A stretch of DNA of 64,000 nucleotides. Source: Pseudidiomarina sp. CB1 (lineage in GTDB: Bacteria; Pseudomonadota; Gammaproteobacteria; Enterobacterales; Alteromonadaceae). The notes below the pieces were generated by a model, which did no database searches, was not told where the DNA came from, and saw nothing but the letters and a program-made list of their open reading frames with translations. A program made the translations under genes and the position numbers. The stretch is taken from positions 434,001-498,000 of the forward strand of contig NZ_JANTPU010000001.1 in NCBI RefSeq assembly GCF_024752025.1. The letters run 5' to 3'. Shown here one piece after another: positions 25,514 to 36,120 of the stretch; the first letter of the stretch is position 1; every line of letters begins with the position of its first letter.

Positions 25514-28147
25514 ATGAGTGATCTCGCCAGAGAAGTCGTTCCGGTCAATATTGAAGATGAACTTAAAAGTTCTTACCTCGACTATGCCATGAGTGTCATC
25601 GTCGGCCGGGCCTTGCCAGATGTGCGTGATGGTTTGAAACCTGTGCACCGCCGCGTCTTGTTCGCGATGAATGAGTTACGCAATGACTACAATAAACCTT
25701 ATAAAAAGTCTGCCCGTATCGTTGGTGACGTTATTGGTAAATATCACCCGCATGGTGATAGTGCCGTTTACGACACTATTGTTCGTATGGCGCAACCGTT
25801 TTCCTTGCGTTACATGTTGGTTGATGGCCAAGGTAACTTCGGTTCGGTAGATGGTGACTCTGCTGCTGCTATGCGTTATACGGAAATTCGGATGGCGAAA
25901 ATTGCCGGCGAATTACTCTCCGATCTTGACAAGGAAACCGTTGACTTTGTGCCTAACTACGATGGCACAGAACAAATTCCAGACGTACTACCTACGCGTG
26001 TGCCAAACCTTTTGGTGAACGGTTCTTCAGGTATTGCGGTCGGTATGGCTACCAATATTCCACCACACAACTTGAGTGAAGTTATCGATGGCTGCTTGGC
26101 CATGATTGATAACAACGACATCACTGTTGATGAGCTGATGGAATACATCCCGGGGCCTGACTTCCCGACGGCGGCAACCATTTCCGGTCGTGCTGGCATT
26201 GTCGAAGCATACAAAACCGGTCGCGGCCGCATTCACCTGCGAGCCAAAGCTGAAATTGAAACAGACGCCAATGGCCGCGAAGCGATCATCGTTAATGAAA
26301 TCCCATATCAGGTAAATAAAGCGAAGCTTATCGAGAAAATCGCTGAACTGGTCAAGGAAAAGCGCTTAGAGGGCATCAGCGGTTTACGCGATGAGTCTGA
26401 CAAAGACGGCATGCGTATTGTGATTGAACTCAAACGTGGTGAAGTCGGTGAAGTTATTCTGAATCACCTGTATGCCAATACCCAAATGCAAGTGGTGTTT
26501 GGTATCAACATGGTTGCGCTCGATAAAAACCAGCCACGTTTGTTTAACCTGCGTGACATGTTGGATTGCTTTATTCTGCACCGTCGTGAAGTGGTGACTC
26601 GCCGTTCAGTTTACGAATTAAGAAAAGCCCGTGAACGTGCGCACATTCTTGAAGGCCTTGCCATTGCGCTCGCTAATATTGACGAAGTGATTGAGTTGAT
26701 TCGTCGCTCGCAAACTGCGGCAGAAGCAAAAGCTGGATTGATTGGTCGCTCATGGATCTTGGGCGATGTGGCAAACATGTTGGAACGAGCTGGCGTTGAC
26801 GCAGCACGTCCGGATCATCTCGATCCACAATTTGGTATTCGTGACGGTCAATACTTCCTCACTGAAGAACAAGCACAAGCGATTCTTGATTTGCGCTTAC
26901 ACAAGCTCACCGGCCTTGAGCACGAGAAGATCCTTGATGAATATAAAGGTCTATTACAACAAATCGAAGAATTGCTGCATATCTTGAATAGTTCTGAGCG
27001 TTTGATGGAAGTCATCCGTGAAGAACTCGAGAAGATCAAAGCCGAATACGGCGATGCTCGTCGTACAGAAATTACCGCGGCTGCACATGATATCTCGATG
27101 GAAGATTTGATTAACGAAGAAGATGTTGTGGTGACCTTGTCACACCATGGTTACGTGAAGTACCAACCGTTAACTGAATATGAAGCGCAGCGGCGCGGCG
27201 GTAAAGGTAAGTCTGCGACTAAAATGAAAGATGAAGACTTTATCGAGCGCTTATGGGTGGCCAATACCCACGACACGATTTTGTGCTTCTCGACCCGTGG
27301 CCGTATTTATTGGATGAAGGTTTACCAGTTACCGTTAGCAACGCGTACTTCGCGCGGCCGGCCAATTGTAAACCTGCTGCCGCTTGAAGCAGATGAACGC
27401 ATCACAGCGATTCTGCCGACTCGCGATTATCCTGAAGATAAGTTTATCCTTATGGCAACCCGTAATGGTACGGTGAAGAAAACCCCAATGGTTGATTATT
27501 CACGTCCTCGCACTGGTGGCATCATCGCCCTGAATCTAAACGACGGTGACGAGCTCATCGGCGTGAATATGACCTCTGCAGGCGACGAAGTGATGTTGTT
27601 CTCAGACGCCGGTAAAGTGGTGCGTTTCAGTGAAGATCAGGTACGTTCTATGGGGCGTACCGCAACAGGTGTTCGTGGTATTCGTTTAGAAGAAGGCCAA
27701 CGCGTCGTTTCACTTATCGTGCCACGGCAGATTGAAGATGAAGTACCAACCATTCTTACGGTCACTGAAAATGGCTACGGTAAACGTACGCCAATTACAG
27801 ATTACCCAGCGAAGAGCCGCGCCACCAAAGGTGTCGTTTCTATTAAAGTAAGCGAACGGAACGGAGCTGTGGTAGGCGCGATGGAAGTCGTCGATACCAA
27901 CCAAATCATGCTCATCAGCAACAAAGGAACCTTGGTACGTACCCGTGTCAATGAGGTTTCAATTGTTGGCCGTAACACCCAAGGCGTGCGCTTGATACGT
28001 ACTGGTGGTGACGAAAAAGTAGTCGGTATGCAACGCATTGATGACATCGACGAAGATGAAGTCCTCGACGGAGAAGCTCTTGATGGCGACGTTGCCGATG
28101 CTTCTGATGTCGACGACACCCAAGACGAAAAGAACTCTGAGGAGTAA
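25514..28147 (+). CDS. gyrA: DNA gyrase subunit A
   Basis: The product has 877 residues, as in E. coli (875). The catalytic tyrosine is Tyr122 in AMRYTEIRM. The quinolone-resistance region is wild type, with Ser83 and Asp87 in [12 protein letters not shown]. The GyrA box QRRGGKG opens the DNA-wrapping beta-pinwheel C-terminal domain, and a strongly acidic tail ([12 protein letters not shown] onward) ends the protein. Together with GyrB it introduces negative supercoils using ATP. AGGGA precedes the start. serC begins ten bases after the stop, so gyrA may be co-transcribed with the serC-hisC-aroA string, which is unusual compared with E. coli. Confidence 0.98.
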   Translation: MSDLAREVVPVNIEDELKSSYLDYAMSVIVGRALPDVRDGLKPVHRRVLFAMNELRNDYNKPYKKSARIVGDVIGKYHPHGDSAVYDTIVRMAQPFSLRYMLVDGQGNFGSVDGDSAAAMRYTEIRMAKIAGELLSDLDKETVDFVPNYDGTEQIPDVLPTRVPNLLVNGSSGIAVGMATNIPPHNLSEVIDGCLAMIDNNDITVDELMEYIPGPDFPTAATISGRAGIVEAYKTGRGRIHLRAKAEIETDANGREAIIVNEIPYQVNKAKLIEKIAELVKEKRLEGISGLRDESDKDGMRIVIELKRGEVGEVILNHLYANTQMQVVFGINMVALDKNQPRLFNLRDMLDCFILHRREVVTRRSVYELRKARERAHILEGLAIALANIDEVIELIRRSQTAAEAKAGLIGRSWILGDVANMLERAGVDAARPDHLDPQFGIRDGQYFLTEEQAQAILDLRLHKLTGLEHEKILDEYKGLLQQIEELLHILNSSERLMEVIREELEKIKAEYGDARRTEITAAAHDISMEDLINEEDVVVTLSHHGYVKYQPLTEYEAQRRGGKGKSATKMKDEDFIERLWVANTHDTILCFSTRGRIYWMKVYQLPLATRTSRGRPIVNLLPLEADERITAILPTRDYPEDKFILMATRNGTVKKTPMVDYSRPRTGGIIALNLNDGDELIGVNMTSAGDEVMLFSDAGKVVRFSEDQVRSMGRTATGVRGIRLEEGQRVVSLIVPRQIEDEVPTILTVTENGYGKRTPITDYPAKSRATKGVVSIKVSERNGAVVGAMEVVDTNQIMLISNKGTLVRTRVNEVSIVGRNTQGVRLIRTGGDEKVVGMQRIDDIDEDEVLDGEALDGDVADASDVDDTQDEKNSEE

Positions 28148-28157
28148 GAAAAGCGTT

Positions 28158-29243
28158 ATGTCAGCCCCGTTTAATTTCTCTGCTGGACCCGCGATGCTGC
28201 CAAAAACAGTATTGCAAAAAGCTAAGGAAGAACTTACCAGTTGGCGGGGCTCAGGGGTCTCCGTCATGGAGGTAAGTCATCGCGATCCAGCGTTTATGCA
28301 GATGGCATATAAAGCAGAACAAGACTTACGTGATTTAATGGAAATTCCCGATAATTATCAGGTCTTGTTTATGCATGGTGGTGGTCGTGGGCAATTTACC
28401 GCGGTTGCGCAGAACCTAGCCGGCCCGAATGATACTGTCGATTATCTTAACGGTGGTATTTGGTCGGATTTCGCCATTCGTGAGGCTCGTAAATACGTTG
28501 CGAAGGTAAACATTATTGGAAGTGCTATCGAAACGGAGCAGGGCTTAGCTTACCCGCCCCAATCTGAATGGCAACTTAGTGATGACGCAGCTTATGTGCA
28601 TTATTGCCCGAATGAGACGATTGGTGGTTTAGCACTGCACACGATCCCTGAGGTTTCGGCGCCACTTGTCGTGGACATGTCATCGGCTATTTTATCGGAG
28701 CCGTTGGCAGTCAAGAAATTTGGTGTGATTTATGCTGGTGCACAAAAAAATATTGGACCGTCGGGCTTCTCGATCGCCATTGTTCGCGATGACTTGCTTG
28801 GTCGAGCGCAGGGCACCACGTCGACGATCATGGATTATACCGTACAAGCTAAAGAGCGCTCGATGTACAACACGCCAAACACTTGGGCATGGTATCTTTC
28901 GGGACTTGTGTTTGAGTGGATAAAAGAGTTAGGCGGTGTGACCGCGATGGCTGAGCGCAATAACCGCAAAGCCAAGTTGCTCTACGATTATATAGATAAC
29001 TCAGCATTCTACTCGAACCCCATTCACCCCGATTTTCGTTCGAAAATGAACGTTCCATTTTTGCTCGCCGACGCGCAACTCGATGGCGAGTTCCTGCGGC
29101 TGGCTGAAAGTGAAGGCTTGGTTGGATTGAAAGGACACCGCTGGGTAGGTGGTATGCGTGCAAGCATATACAATGCAATGCCGCTCGAAGGCGTTGAAGC
29201 TTTAGTCAGTTTTATGCGAGATTTTGAGCAGAAACACACGTAA
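28158..29243 (+). CDS. serC: Phosphoserine aminotransferase
   Basis: The product has 361 residues (E. coli 362), starting SAPFNFSAGPAMLPKTVLQKA. PLP-dependent; the Schiff-base lysine is in YAGAQKNIGPSGFSIAIVR, and the substrate loop includes HGGGRGQF. It makes 3-phosphoserine for serine and 3-hydroxy-4-phosphohydroxythreonine for pyridoxal phosphate. The open frame extends back into the gyrA tail, but the ATG at 28158 gives the family N-terminus. hisC follows after 46 bases. Confidence 0.97.
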   Translation: MSAPFNFSAGPAMLPKTVLQKAKEELTSWRGSGVSVMEVSHRDPAFMQMAYKAEQDLRDLMEIPDNYQVLFMHGGGRGQFTAVAQNLAGPNDTVDYLNGGIWSDFAIREARKYVAKVNIIGSAIETEQGLAYPPQSEWQLSDDAAYVHYCPNETIGGLALHTIPEVSAPLVVDMSSAILSEPLAVKKFGVIYAGAQKNIGPSGFSIAIVRDDLLGRAQGTTSTIMDYTVQAKERSMYNTPNTWAWYLSGLVFEWIKELGGVTAMAERNNRKAKLLYDYIDNSAFYSNPIHPDFRSKMNVPFLLADAQLDGEFLRLAESEGLVGLKGHRWVGGMRASIYNAMPLEGVEALVSFMRDFEQKHT

Positions 29244-29289
29244 CCGCGACTTTTAATCATTGATACAGAACTTAAACAAGAACAACGCT

Positions 29290-30390
29290 ATGAACACTTT
29301 TGATGCGAAACAACTTGCCAATGTTGGCGTACGAAATCTGCAGCCTTATCAAGCAGGTAAACCGATTGAAGAACTAGAGCGAGAGCTCGGTATCAGCGAC
29401 ATTGTGAAGCTTGCGTCGAACGAAAACCCGCTCGGTTTAAGTTCCAAAGTTCGTGCGGCCTTGCAAGAAACGCTTTCGGGGTTGGCGCGATACCCAGATG
29501 CCAACGGCTTTTACCTAAAAGCTAAATTAGCGAAGAAGTTTGGCATTTCGGCAAACCAAATCACCTTGGGGAATGGCTCAAATGATTGTTTAGAGCTGGT
29601 TGCTCGAACCTTTGTGAATGATAGCCATGAAGTTATTTTTTCCCAGCATTCGTTTGTTGTCTATCCGTTGGTCACTCAAGCTATTGGTGCTAAGGGCGTT
29701 GCTGTTCCGGCCTCAAACTATGGGCATGACTTAGATGCTATGCTCGCCGCCGTTAACGAAAAAACGCGCATGATTTTCATTGCGAACCCGAATAACCCAA
29801 CTGGAACCTTCTTAACTGCCGACGCTCTTGCAAGCTTTCTAGCGAAAGTGCCAAATAACGTTCTGGTTGTTCTAGACGAAGCTTATTATGAGTACGTTCC
29901 TGAGGCTGAACGGGCACCGTCATTTGAGTGGCTTAAGCAGTATCCAAATTTACTCGTCAGTCGCACGTTTTCTAAAGCTTATGGCCTCGCTGGCCTACGA
30001 GCAGGCTATATGGTTTCGCATCCCGAAGTGGCCGATCTAATGAATCGTGCCCGCCAGCCATTTAATATGAACAGTTTGAGCCTGCGTGCCGCTGAAGTAG
30101 CGCTTGATGATGAGGATTATTTGCAACAGTCAGTGGCAGTGAATGCCGCTGGTATGGAGCAATTAGTCGCTTTTTGTGAGAAGCATAACTTATCGTATAT
30201 TCCATCCCACGGTAACTTCTTGACCATCGAAGTAGGCTCAAATGCTGCTGAGCTCTACCAGCAGTTGCTCCGTGCGGGGGTCATTGTTCGACCTGTTGCT
30301 GGCTATGAGTTACCGCATCACTTGCGCGTGAGCATCGGTTTACCGGAAGAGAATGAAGCTTTTATTCGCGCTATGGAGCAACTGCTTTAA
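29290..30390 (+). CDS. hisC: Histidinol-phosphate aminotransferase (HisC2-type)
   Basis: The product has 366 residues. It is a fold-type I PLP aminotransferase with KLASNENPLG near the N-terminus, NPNNPTGT, VLDEAYYEYV, and the lysine motif SRTFSKAYGLAGLRAGY. The N-terminal NVGVRNLQPYQAGKPIEELERELG is typical of the hisC copy that sits in aromatic-amino-acid operons (hisC2), whose products often also transaminate aromatic keto acids. No other his genes are nearby, which favours such a dual role. I chose the ATG at 29290; a TTG ten codons earlier exists. aroA starts just after the stop. Confidence 0.93.
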   Translation: MNTFDAKQLANVGVRNLQPYQAGKPIEELERELGISDIVKLASNENPLGLSSKVRAALQETLSGLARYPDANGFYLKAKLAKKFGISANQITLGNGSNDCLELVARTFVNDSHEVIFSQHSFVVYPLVTQAIGAKGVAVPASNYGHDLDAMLAAVNEKTRMIFIANPNNPTGTFLTADALASFLAKVPNNVLVVLDEAYYEYVPEAERAPSFEWLKQYPNLLVSRTFSKAYGLAGLRAGYMVSHPEVADLMNRARQPFNMNSLSLRAAEVALDDEDYLQQSVAVNAAGMEQLVAFCEKHNLSYIPSHGNFLTIEVGSNAAELYQQLLRAGVIVRPVAGYELPHHLRVSIGLPEENEAFIRAMEQLL

Positions 30391-30391
30391 C

Positions 30392-31672
30392 GTGGAAACG
30401 CTGCAATTAAAGGGTCTTAACAGCTGCTCAGGCATCGTCGACCTGCCTGGCTCCAAGAGTATTGCCAATCGTGCGTTGCTGATGGCTGCACTGTGCGAGC
30501 AAGGGCGAGTTACCGAGCTAAGCCACATGTTGCGTAGTGATGATACTGAACGAATGCTTGAAGCCCTGCGCGCACTTGGGGTCGTCATTGAAGAAGTAAC
30601 GGCAACCACTTTGCGTGTGCACGGTTGTGCTGGAGATTGGCCAAGTACGCCGCAGCAGCTCTATTTGGGTAATGCTGGCACCGCTATGAGGCCGTTGACC
30701 GCCGTATTAGCAGCGACGGCAACGCGACCCATCGTGTTGACCGGCGATGCTCGAATGCAAGAACGCCCCATAGCAGATCTTACCCAAGCACTATTACAAG
30801 GTGGAGCCGATATTAGGTTTCTGCAAAAGCAAGGCTATCCGCCATTGGCAATTCACCGCAAAATGCACGGCGGCCGATTGCAGGTCAATGGTAGTGCTTC
30901 AAGCCAATACATTTCAGCGTTATTGATGGCGCTTCCGCTGCTTACGCAAGATAGTGAGTTAGAGTTGGTTGGCACGGTTGTGTCTTGGCCTTACATAGAG
31001 CTAACGCTGGCGATGCTGAAAAGTTTTGGCATCAAAATTCATCGGCCCGAACGACAGCGTTTTGTGATTGCCGGTGGCCAACGCTACCAATCACCTGAAC
31101 ACTATTGGATCGAAGGCGATGCCAGTGCAGCAAGTTATTGGTTAGCTGCGGGCGTACTTGGTGGCGGGCCTTTGACGATTCAGGGGATTGGCCGTAAAAG
31201 CATTCAAGGTGACATCGCTTTCGTCGACTATTTACGTGAAATGGGTGGCAACATCGAGCTGCATGACGAATCTGCTGTGGTCTCCGGGGGGCGTTTACGA
31301 GGGTTCGATGCGGACTTGAACGCGATCCCAGATGCCGCGATGACGTTTGCCACGCTTGCGTTGTTTGCGGAAGGCGAAACTTGTATTCGCAATATTGCGA
31401 ATTGGCGTATTAAAGAAACCGATCGACTGCATGCGATGGCGACCGAGCTACGCAAGTGTGGAGCGCAGGTCGAAGAGGGCGCAGATTTCATCCGTATTCA
31501 ACCGCCAACAGCGTTACGTCATGCCCAAATCGCTACTTACGATGATCACCGCATGGCAATGTGTTTTTCGTTGCTAGGCTTTAGTACCTCGGGCGTGACT
31601 ATTGAAGACCCTTCCTGTTGCGCTAAAACGTATCCCAACTACTTCGCAGAATTTGAACGTTTATGCAGTTGA
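30392..31672 (+). CDS. aroA: 3-phosphoshikimate 1-carboxyvinyltransferase (EPSP synthase)
   Basis: The product has 426 residues (E. coli 427). Signatures are VDLPGSKSIANRALLMAAL, GNAGTAMRPLTAVLA, the RPIADL loop, and near the C-terminus YDDHRMAMCFSL. It joins phosphoenolpyruvate to shikimate-3-phosphate in the shikimate pathway. The GTG at 30392 gives VETLQLKG, aligned to the normal N-terminus; it lies one base after the hisC stop, so translation is probably coupled. The loop contains GNAGTAMRP, the glyphosate-sensitive (class I) sequence. Confidence 0.96.
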   Translation: METLQLKGLNSCSGIVDLPGSKSIANRALLMAALCEQGRVTELSHMLRSDDTERMLEALRALGVVIEEVTATTLRVHGCAGDWPSTPQQLYLGNAGTAMRPLTAVLAATATRPIVLTGDARMQERPIADLTQALLQGGADIRFLQKQGYPPLAIHRKMHGGRLQVNGSASSQYISALLMALPLLTQDSELELVGTVVSWPYIELTLAMLKSFGIKIHRPERQRFVIAGGQRYQSPEHYWIEGDASAASYWLAAGVLGGGPLTIQGIGRKSIQGDIAFVDYLREMGGNIELHDESAVVSGGRLRGFDADLNAIPDAAMTFATLALFAEGETCIRNIANWRIKETDRLHAMATELRKCGAQVEEGADFIRIQPPTALRHAQIATYDDHRMAMCFSLLGFSTSGVTIEDPSCCAKTYPNYFAEFERLCS

Positions 31673-31724
31673 AATGAGACGTTTCCGCAAACTGTCATTA
31701 ACTATTCTGTAAAGCTTCATCTAA

Positions 31725-31757
31725 TTGAGATGCAATTTTCTGGCAAATCCGTATAAT
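31725..31757 (+). promoter_or_regulatory. Candidate cmk-rpsA promoter
   Basis: A perfect -10 TATAAT lies at 31752-31757, 29 bases before the cmk ATG. The nearest -35-like element, TTGAGA at 31725, is 21 bases away, longer than ideal, so the -35 is uncertain. Confidence 0.4.
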
Positions 31758-31786
31758 TGCGGCGCTTTTAGTTGCTAGAGGATGCT

Positions 31787-32491
31787 ATGACCGATTCGAT
31801 TCCCGTGATTACCATTGATGGTCCCGGTGGGGCTGGTAAGGGTACAGTCAGCCGCATTTTAGCGGAGAACCTTGGCTGGCACTTGCTGGATAGCGGAGCT
31901 ATCTACCGAGTCCTAGCGCTTGCCGCTTTGCACCATGACTTTGCCCCGGAAGATGAAGAAAGCCTTGTTGCACTCGCCAGTAATCTAGATGTGAAATTTG
32001 AAGTAGAGAGCGATGAAGCGCTCACCCATATCATTCTCGAAGGCGAAGATGTGACGATGGCTATTCGTACTGAAGCGGTTGGTAATATGGCCTCGAAAAT
32101 CGCGGCATTACCGCGCGTCCGTGAAGCTTTATTGCGCCGTCAGAGGGCCTTTAAGGAACTGCCAGGGCTGATTGCAGATGGCAGAGATATGGGCACAGTT
32201 GTGTTTCCAAGTGCTGCCGCAAAAGTTTTTCTTACCGCCAGTGCCGAAGAACGCGCCCAACGCCGCTACAAACAATTGCTCGAGAAAGGTTTTACTGCTA
32301 AAATCGACCAATTAATCGCCGAAATCAGAGAACGTGATGAACGCGATGCGAATCGTTCGGTAGCGCCGATGAAAGCGGCCGATGATGCGCTTTATGTAGA
32401 TTCAACAGATTTGAGCATCGATGAAGTGGTGGATCAAATCTTACGCTTTGCCCATGGCAAGCTAAGAAATACTGAGAAGGCAAGCTCATAA
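31787..32491 (+). CDS. cmk: Cytidylate kinase
   Basis: The product has 234 residues. The P-loop is [14 protein letters not shown]; the CMP-binding parts are [14 protein letters not shown] and [14 protein letters not shown], and the lid is [13 protein letters not shown]. The enzyme phosphorylates CMP and dCMP with ATP. The ATG at 31787 is preceded by AGAGGA; an ATG-like codon five residues upstream was rejected. rpsA follows after 108 bases, the conserved cmk-rpsA pair. Confidence 0.97.
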   Translation: MTDSIPVITIDGPGGAGKGTVSRILAENLGWHLLDSGAIYRVLALAALHHDFAPEDEESLVALASNLDVKFEVESDEALTHIILEGEDVTMAIRTEAVGNMASKIAALPRVREALLRRQRAFKELPGLIADGRDMGTVVFPSAAAKVFLTASAEERAQRRYKQLLEKGFTAKIDQLIAEIRERDERDANRSVAPMKAADDALYVDSTDLSIDEVVDQILRFAHGKLRNTEKASS

Positions 32492-32596
32492 CCTTGCCAA
32501 CTTAGGGGTCTGTAGCACGGAAGCCAACAGATTGATTTTAACAACCCCATCTCACCGGATTGTTTGATGGATGTACTTAACTGAAGTAAGTTAACT
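32477..32596 (+). promoter_or_regulatory. rpsA leader with three hairpins and no strong Shine-Dalgarno
   Basis: Three inverted repeats are visible: GGCAAG/CTTGCC around the cmk stop (32479-32498); a two-part stem GGGGT/ACCCC enclosing TCTGT/ACAGA (32505-32548) with GGAAG in its apical loop; and TTAACT/AGTTAA (32577-32594) with GAAGTA in the loop, five bases before the ATG. The S1 mRNA of E. coli also folds into successive hairpins and lacks a normal ribosome-binding site, which allows S1 autoregulation. Confidence 0.55.
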
Positions 32597-32599
32597 CAT

Positions 32600-34276
32600 A
32601 TGACCGAAAATTTTGCACAACTGTTTGAAGAAAGCCTCAAAGAGGTAGAAACCCGCCCAGGTTCAATCGTTAAAGGTACTGTCGTTGCTATCAACCGTGA
32701 CGTTGTATTGGTTGACGCAGGCCTGAAATCTGAAAGTGCTATCCCAGTCGAGCAATTCCGTAACGCTGACGGCGAAGTTGAAATCAACATCGGCGATCAA
32801 GTTGACGTTGCGTTAGATGCTGTAGAAGACGGTTTCGGCGAAACTATTTTGTCACGCGAGAAAGCGAAGCGTCACGAAGCATGGTTGCAGCTGGAAAAAG
32901 CCTACGAAGACCAAGAAACTGTTACCGGTATCATTAGCGGTAAAGTGAAGGGTGGTTTCACAGTTGATTTAGGTGGTGTACGTGCGTTCTTGCCAGGTTC
33001 ATTGGTAGACGTTCGTCCAGTTCGCGAAACTGCGCACCTAGAAAACAAAGATTTAGAATTCAAAGTGATCAAGCTTGACCAGAAGCGCAACAACGTTGTT
33101 GTTTCACGTCGTGCTGTTATCGAAACTGAAAACAGTGCCGAGCGCGAAGAGTTGCTTGAAAGCTTGCAAGAAGGCCAAGAAGTTAAGGGTATCGTTAAGA
33201 ACCTTACTGACTACGGTGCGTTCGTTGATTTGGGCGGCGTCGATGGCTTGTTGCACATCACTGATATGGCTTGGAAACGCGTTAAGCACCCGAGCGAAGT
33301 GGTTAATGTTGGTGACGAAATCAACGTTAAAGTACTTAAGTTTGACCGTGAGCGCACGCGCGTATCACTTGGCCTGAAGCAATTGGGCGAAGATCCATGG
33401 TCAGATATCGCTGCACGCTACCCAGAAGGTCACCGTCTGCAAGGTCGTGTAACCAACTTAACTGACTACGGCTGCTTCGTAGAAATCGAAGAAGGCGTTG
33501 AAGGTTTGGTACACGTATCTGAAATGGACTGGACCAACAAGAACGTTCACCCATCTAAAGTTGTTAATTTGGATGACGTTGTTGAAGTTATGGTTCTTGA
33601 AATCGACGAAGAACGTCGCCGTATTTCACTTGGCCTGAAACAATGTAAGCCTAATCCTTGGGAAGAGTTCGCGAAGAACTTCAACAAAGGCGAGAAAGTC
33701 AGCGGTAAGATCAAGTCAATCACTGACTTCGGTATCTTCATCGGTCTTGACGGCGGCATCGACGGCCTTGTTCACTTGTCAGATCTAAGTTGGAACACTG
33801 CAGCTGAAGAAGCTGTGCGTGAGTTCAAGAAAGGCGACGAAGTGACAGCAGTAGTCTTACAAGTTGACGCAGAGCGTGAGCGTATCTCTCTAGGTATCAA
33901 GCAATTAGAAGAAGATCCGTTCAACAATTATCTGGCGGCCAACAAAAAAGGTGCTATTGTTACTGGTAAGGTCATCGAAGTTGATGCCAAGGGCGCTAAA
34001 GTTGAATTAGCCGAAAGCGTTGAAGGTTACGTCCGCGTAGCTGATATCTCACGTGATCGCGTTGAAGATGCAACAACTGAGTTGAAAGTTGGTGACGAAG
34101 TTGAAGCACGCTTCATGGGCGTTGATCGTAAGAATCGCACTTTGAGCTTGTCTATCAAAGCGAAAGACGAAGCTGAAGAGAAAGAAGCTCTTGAGTCAGT
34201 GAACAAGCAACAAGACGAAGGCGACTTCACTAACGCAATGGCTGAAGCTTTCAAAGCAGCGAAAAGCGACGACTAA
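32600..34276 (+). CDS. rpsA: 30S ribosomal protein S1
   Basis: The product has 558 residues, with the six S1 domains of the gammaproteobacterial form (E. coli 557). Domains 3-6 show the repeating pattern of GxVxxxxDYGxFVxL, e.g. [35 protein letters not shown] and [18 protein letters not shown], each followed by GLVHxSD-like strands and RISLGLKQ. S1 binds mRNA upstream of start codons and helps initiation. Codon choice is strongly biased as expected for a highly expressed gene. Confidence 0.98.
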   Translation: MTENFAQLFEESLKEVETRPGSIVKGTVVAINRDVVLVDAGLKSESAIPVEQFRNADGEVEINIGDQVDVALDAVEDGFGETILSREKAKRHEAWLQLEKAYEDQETVTGIISGKVKGGFTVDLGGVRAFLPGSLVDVRPVRETAHLENKDLEFKVIKLDQKRNNVVVSRRAVIETENSAEREELLESLQEGQEVKGIVKNLTDYGAFVDLGGVDGLLHITDMAWKRVKHPSEVVNVGDEINVKVLKFDRERTRVSLGLKQLGEDPWSDIAARYPEGHRLQGRVTNLTDYGCFVEIEEGVEGLVHVSEMDWTNKNVHPSKVVNLDDVVEVMVLEIDEERRRISLGLKQCKPNPWEEFAKNFNKGEKVSGKIKSITDFGIFIGLDGGIDGLVHLSDLSWNTAAEEAVREFKKGDEVTAVVLQVDAERERISLGIKQLEEDPFNNYLAANKKGAIVTGKVIEVDAKGAKVELAESVEGYVRVADISRDRVEDATTELKVGDEVEARFMGVDRKNRTLSLSIKAKDEAEEKEALESVNKQQDEGDFTNAMAEAFKAAKSDD

Positions 34277-34321
34277 GAAAGCTAAAGTGCTCGGCATTGA
34301 CGCATAACAGAGGAGCTTAAG

Positions 34322-34606
34322 ATGACAAAATCGGAACTGATTCAACAGTTAACGGCATTGTATCCAGAGCTTTCTCCGCGTCAGGTAGAAGATGCGGTGA
34401 AAGAGCTTATCGAACAAATGGCCCAACAGCTTGCTGGTGGGGATCGGATTGAGATCCGAGGTTTTGGTAGTTTTTCACTGCATTACCGAGCGCCGCGTAC
34501 AGGTCGTAACCCGAAGACTGGTGAAAAAGTTGAGCTTGATGGCAAGTACGTGCCACATTTTAAGCCCGGCAAAGAGCTACGTGAACGCGTAGATAACATC
34601 AGTTAG
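34322..34606 (+). CDS. ihfB: Integration host factor subunit beta
   Basis: The product has 94 residues, identical in length to E. coli IhfB. It has the HU/IHF fold: [36 protein letters not shown] with the DNA-bending Pro-containing arm, and [16 protein letters not shown]. With IhfA it bends DNA in recombination, replication and transcription. A GAGGAG site precedes the start. It follows rpsA after 45 bases, the conserved order, and is followed by a terminator. Confidence 0.98.
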   Translation: MTKSELIQQLTALYPELSPRQVEDAVKELIEQMAQQLAGGDRIEIRGFGSFSLHYRAPRTGRNPKTGEKVELDGKYVPHFKPGKELRERVDNIS

Positions 34607-34635
34607 ACGGACGTTAATTTCGCGTCGAGTTCAGC

Positions 34636-34671
34636 AAAACGGCATGCTATAGTTAGGCATGCCGTTTTTTT
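34636..34671 (+). terminator. Intrinsic terminator after ihfB
   Basis: AAAACGGCATGC pairs with GCATGCCGTTTT (12 bp) around a 9-nt loop, followed by more T residues. Confidence 0.88.
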
Positions 34672-34706
34672 ATGAGTTGCGCTCACACTAAGCACTAGGA
34701 CTTGTA

Positions 34707-34970
34707 ATGCTGCGATTTATATTCATTGGTCTTCCCTTACTTATTTTGTTTTTGTTAGCTGTCGCCTTCGGTGCGCTCAACAAACAAGCTATTACGTTTA
34801 ATTTCATTATTGGTGAGACGAGCTTGCCGGTTTCCGTTTTAACTGGGTTGTTTATCGGTTTGGGCTTTCTACTCGGCTTGGCAGCCATGGCCACAAAACA
34901 AGTGGCTTTGCGCACTGAAAACCGTAAACTCCGCAAACAAATAACTCAGCGCGAGAGCTCGAATGCTTGA
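34707..34970 (+). CDS. lapA: Lipopolysaccharide assembly protein A
   Basis: The product has 87 residues with two transmembrane helices (about residues 4-22 and 42-65) and a short charged cytoplasmic coiled tail (RTENRKLRKQITQRE). This is the LapA/YciS form. LapA works with LapB at the inner membrane in coupling lipopolysaccharide synthesis and assembly. The start follows TAGGA. Its stop overlaps the lapB start by eight bases. Confidence 0.92.
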   Translation: MLRFIFIGLPLLILFLLAVAFGALNKQAITFNFIIGETSLPVSVLTGLFIGLGFLLGLAAMATKQVALRTENRKLRKQITQRESSNA

Positions 34971-36120
34971 GTTGTTGTTCTTGCTTTTGCCGGTTGCAGC
35001 CGCCTATGGGTGGTTTATGGGGCGCAACAGCGTTCGTAATGAAGACCGGCGCGAGCAAGAAGAGTTCTCTAGGCAGTATGTAACCGGTCTTAATTTACTC
35101 TTGTCGGATCAACCCGATAAAGCGGTTGACTTGTTCATTCAGTTACTTGATGTCGATACCGATACACTTGAGACTCACTGGACATTGGGGAAGCTATTCC
35201 GCCGCCGTGGTGAAGTCGATCGTGCTATCAAAATCCATCAAAACCTAACCTCACGGCCGACAATTAGTGAACGCCAGCGACGCTTAGCTATGTTTGAGCT
35301 AGGTTTAGATTATCTTGCTGCGGGTATTTTTGATCGCGCTGAAGAAATGCTTGTGGCGATGCAAAACGACAAGGAGTTTGCTGAACCTTGTCAACGTTAC
35401 TTGTTAGAACTGTACGAATCGACGCACGAGTGGGATAAAGCCATCAAAGTCGCGCTAAAGCTTGCGCGCCATGATGCTAGTGCCGAACCGCTCGTTGCGC
35501 AGCTTTATTGCGAGCTAGCGAGCCTTCAAGATGACCCAGAATATAGCGAAAAGTATTATCAAAAGGCTCGAAAACATGAACCTGACAATGTGCGTGCCGC
35601 ATTAGCCTTGGGGCGGATGTGGTACGAGCAGGGCGCGCACAGTAAAGCACAAAAGATTTTAACGGGTATCTTGGACGCTGATCCAGCATTTATTTCTGAA
35701 GCGTTACCTATTTTACAAGCTTGTTTTGAAAGCCAGAATGACGAAGCGGGCTTTATTCAGTTCTTACATAAGTGTGTAAGTGAAGCGAATTCGACAACTG
35801 CCGCGATGTTACTGTCTGAGGCTATTGCTAGAACCAGTTCGATTGAAGAGGCGGAACAGTTTATGCAGTCGGCCTTGCTGCGCAACCCGACCATGAAAGG
35901 CTTCCACCAATTGATGGACTTTCACATCCGTGCCGCCGACGTAGGGCGTGCGCGTGACAGTTTACAGATGCTACAGCGACTCGTGCAGCATCAACTTCAG
36001 CAGCGACCGAAGTATCGCTGTCGGCATTGTGGATTTGCTGGTAGCACTTTGTACTGGCATTGCCCCTCATGCAGAGTTTGGGGGGAAATTAAACCTATTA
36101 CTGGATTAGATGGAGATTAA
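34963..36120 (+). CDS. lapB: Lipopolysaccharide assembly protein B
   Basis: The product has 385 residues (E. coli LapB/YciM 389). An N-terminal membrane anchor (LELLFLLLPVAAAYGWFMG) is followed by cytoplasmic TPR repeats and a C-terminal rubredoxin-like metal site with CRHCGF and WHCPSC. LapB recruits LpxC to the protease FtsH and so limits lipopolysaccharide synthesis. lapA overlaps upstream, and pyrF starts on the base after the stop, as in the E. coli lapAB-pyrF order. Confidence 0.96.
   Translation: MLELLFLLLPVAAAYGWFMGRNSVRNEDRREQEEFSRQYVTGLNLLLSDQPDKAVDLFIQLLDVDTDTLETHWTLGKLFRRRGEVDRAIKIHQNLTSRPTISERQRRLAMFELGLDYLAAGIFDRAEEMLVAMQNDKEFAEPCQRYLLELYESTHEWDKAIKVALKLARHDASAEPLVAQLYCELASLQDDPEYSEKYYQKARKHEPDNVRAALALGRMWYEQGAHSKAQKILTGILDADPAFISEALPILQACFESQNDEAGFIQFLHKCVSEANSTTAAMLLSEAIARTSSIEEAEQFMQSALLRNPTMKGFHQLMDFHIRAADVGRARDSLQMLQRLVQHQLQQRPKYRCRHCGFAGSTLYWHCPSCRVWGEIKPITGLDGD

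Noticed and set aside
25745-25790. Possible quinolone-resistance substitution in gyrA
   Set aside because: Positions 83 and 87 are Ser and Asp, the susceptible wild-type residues.
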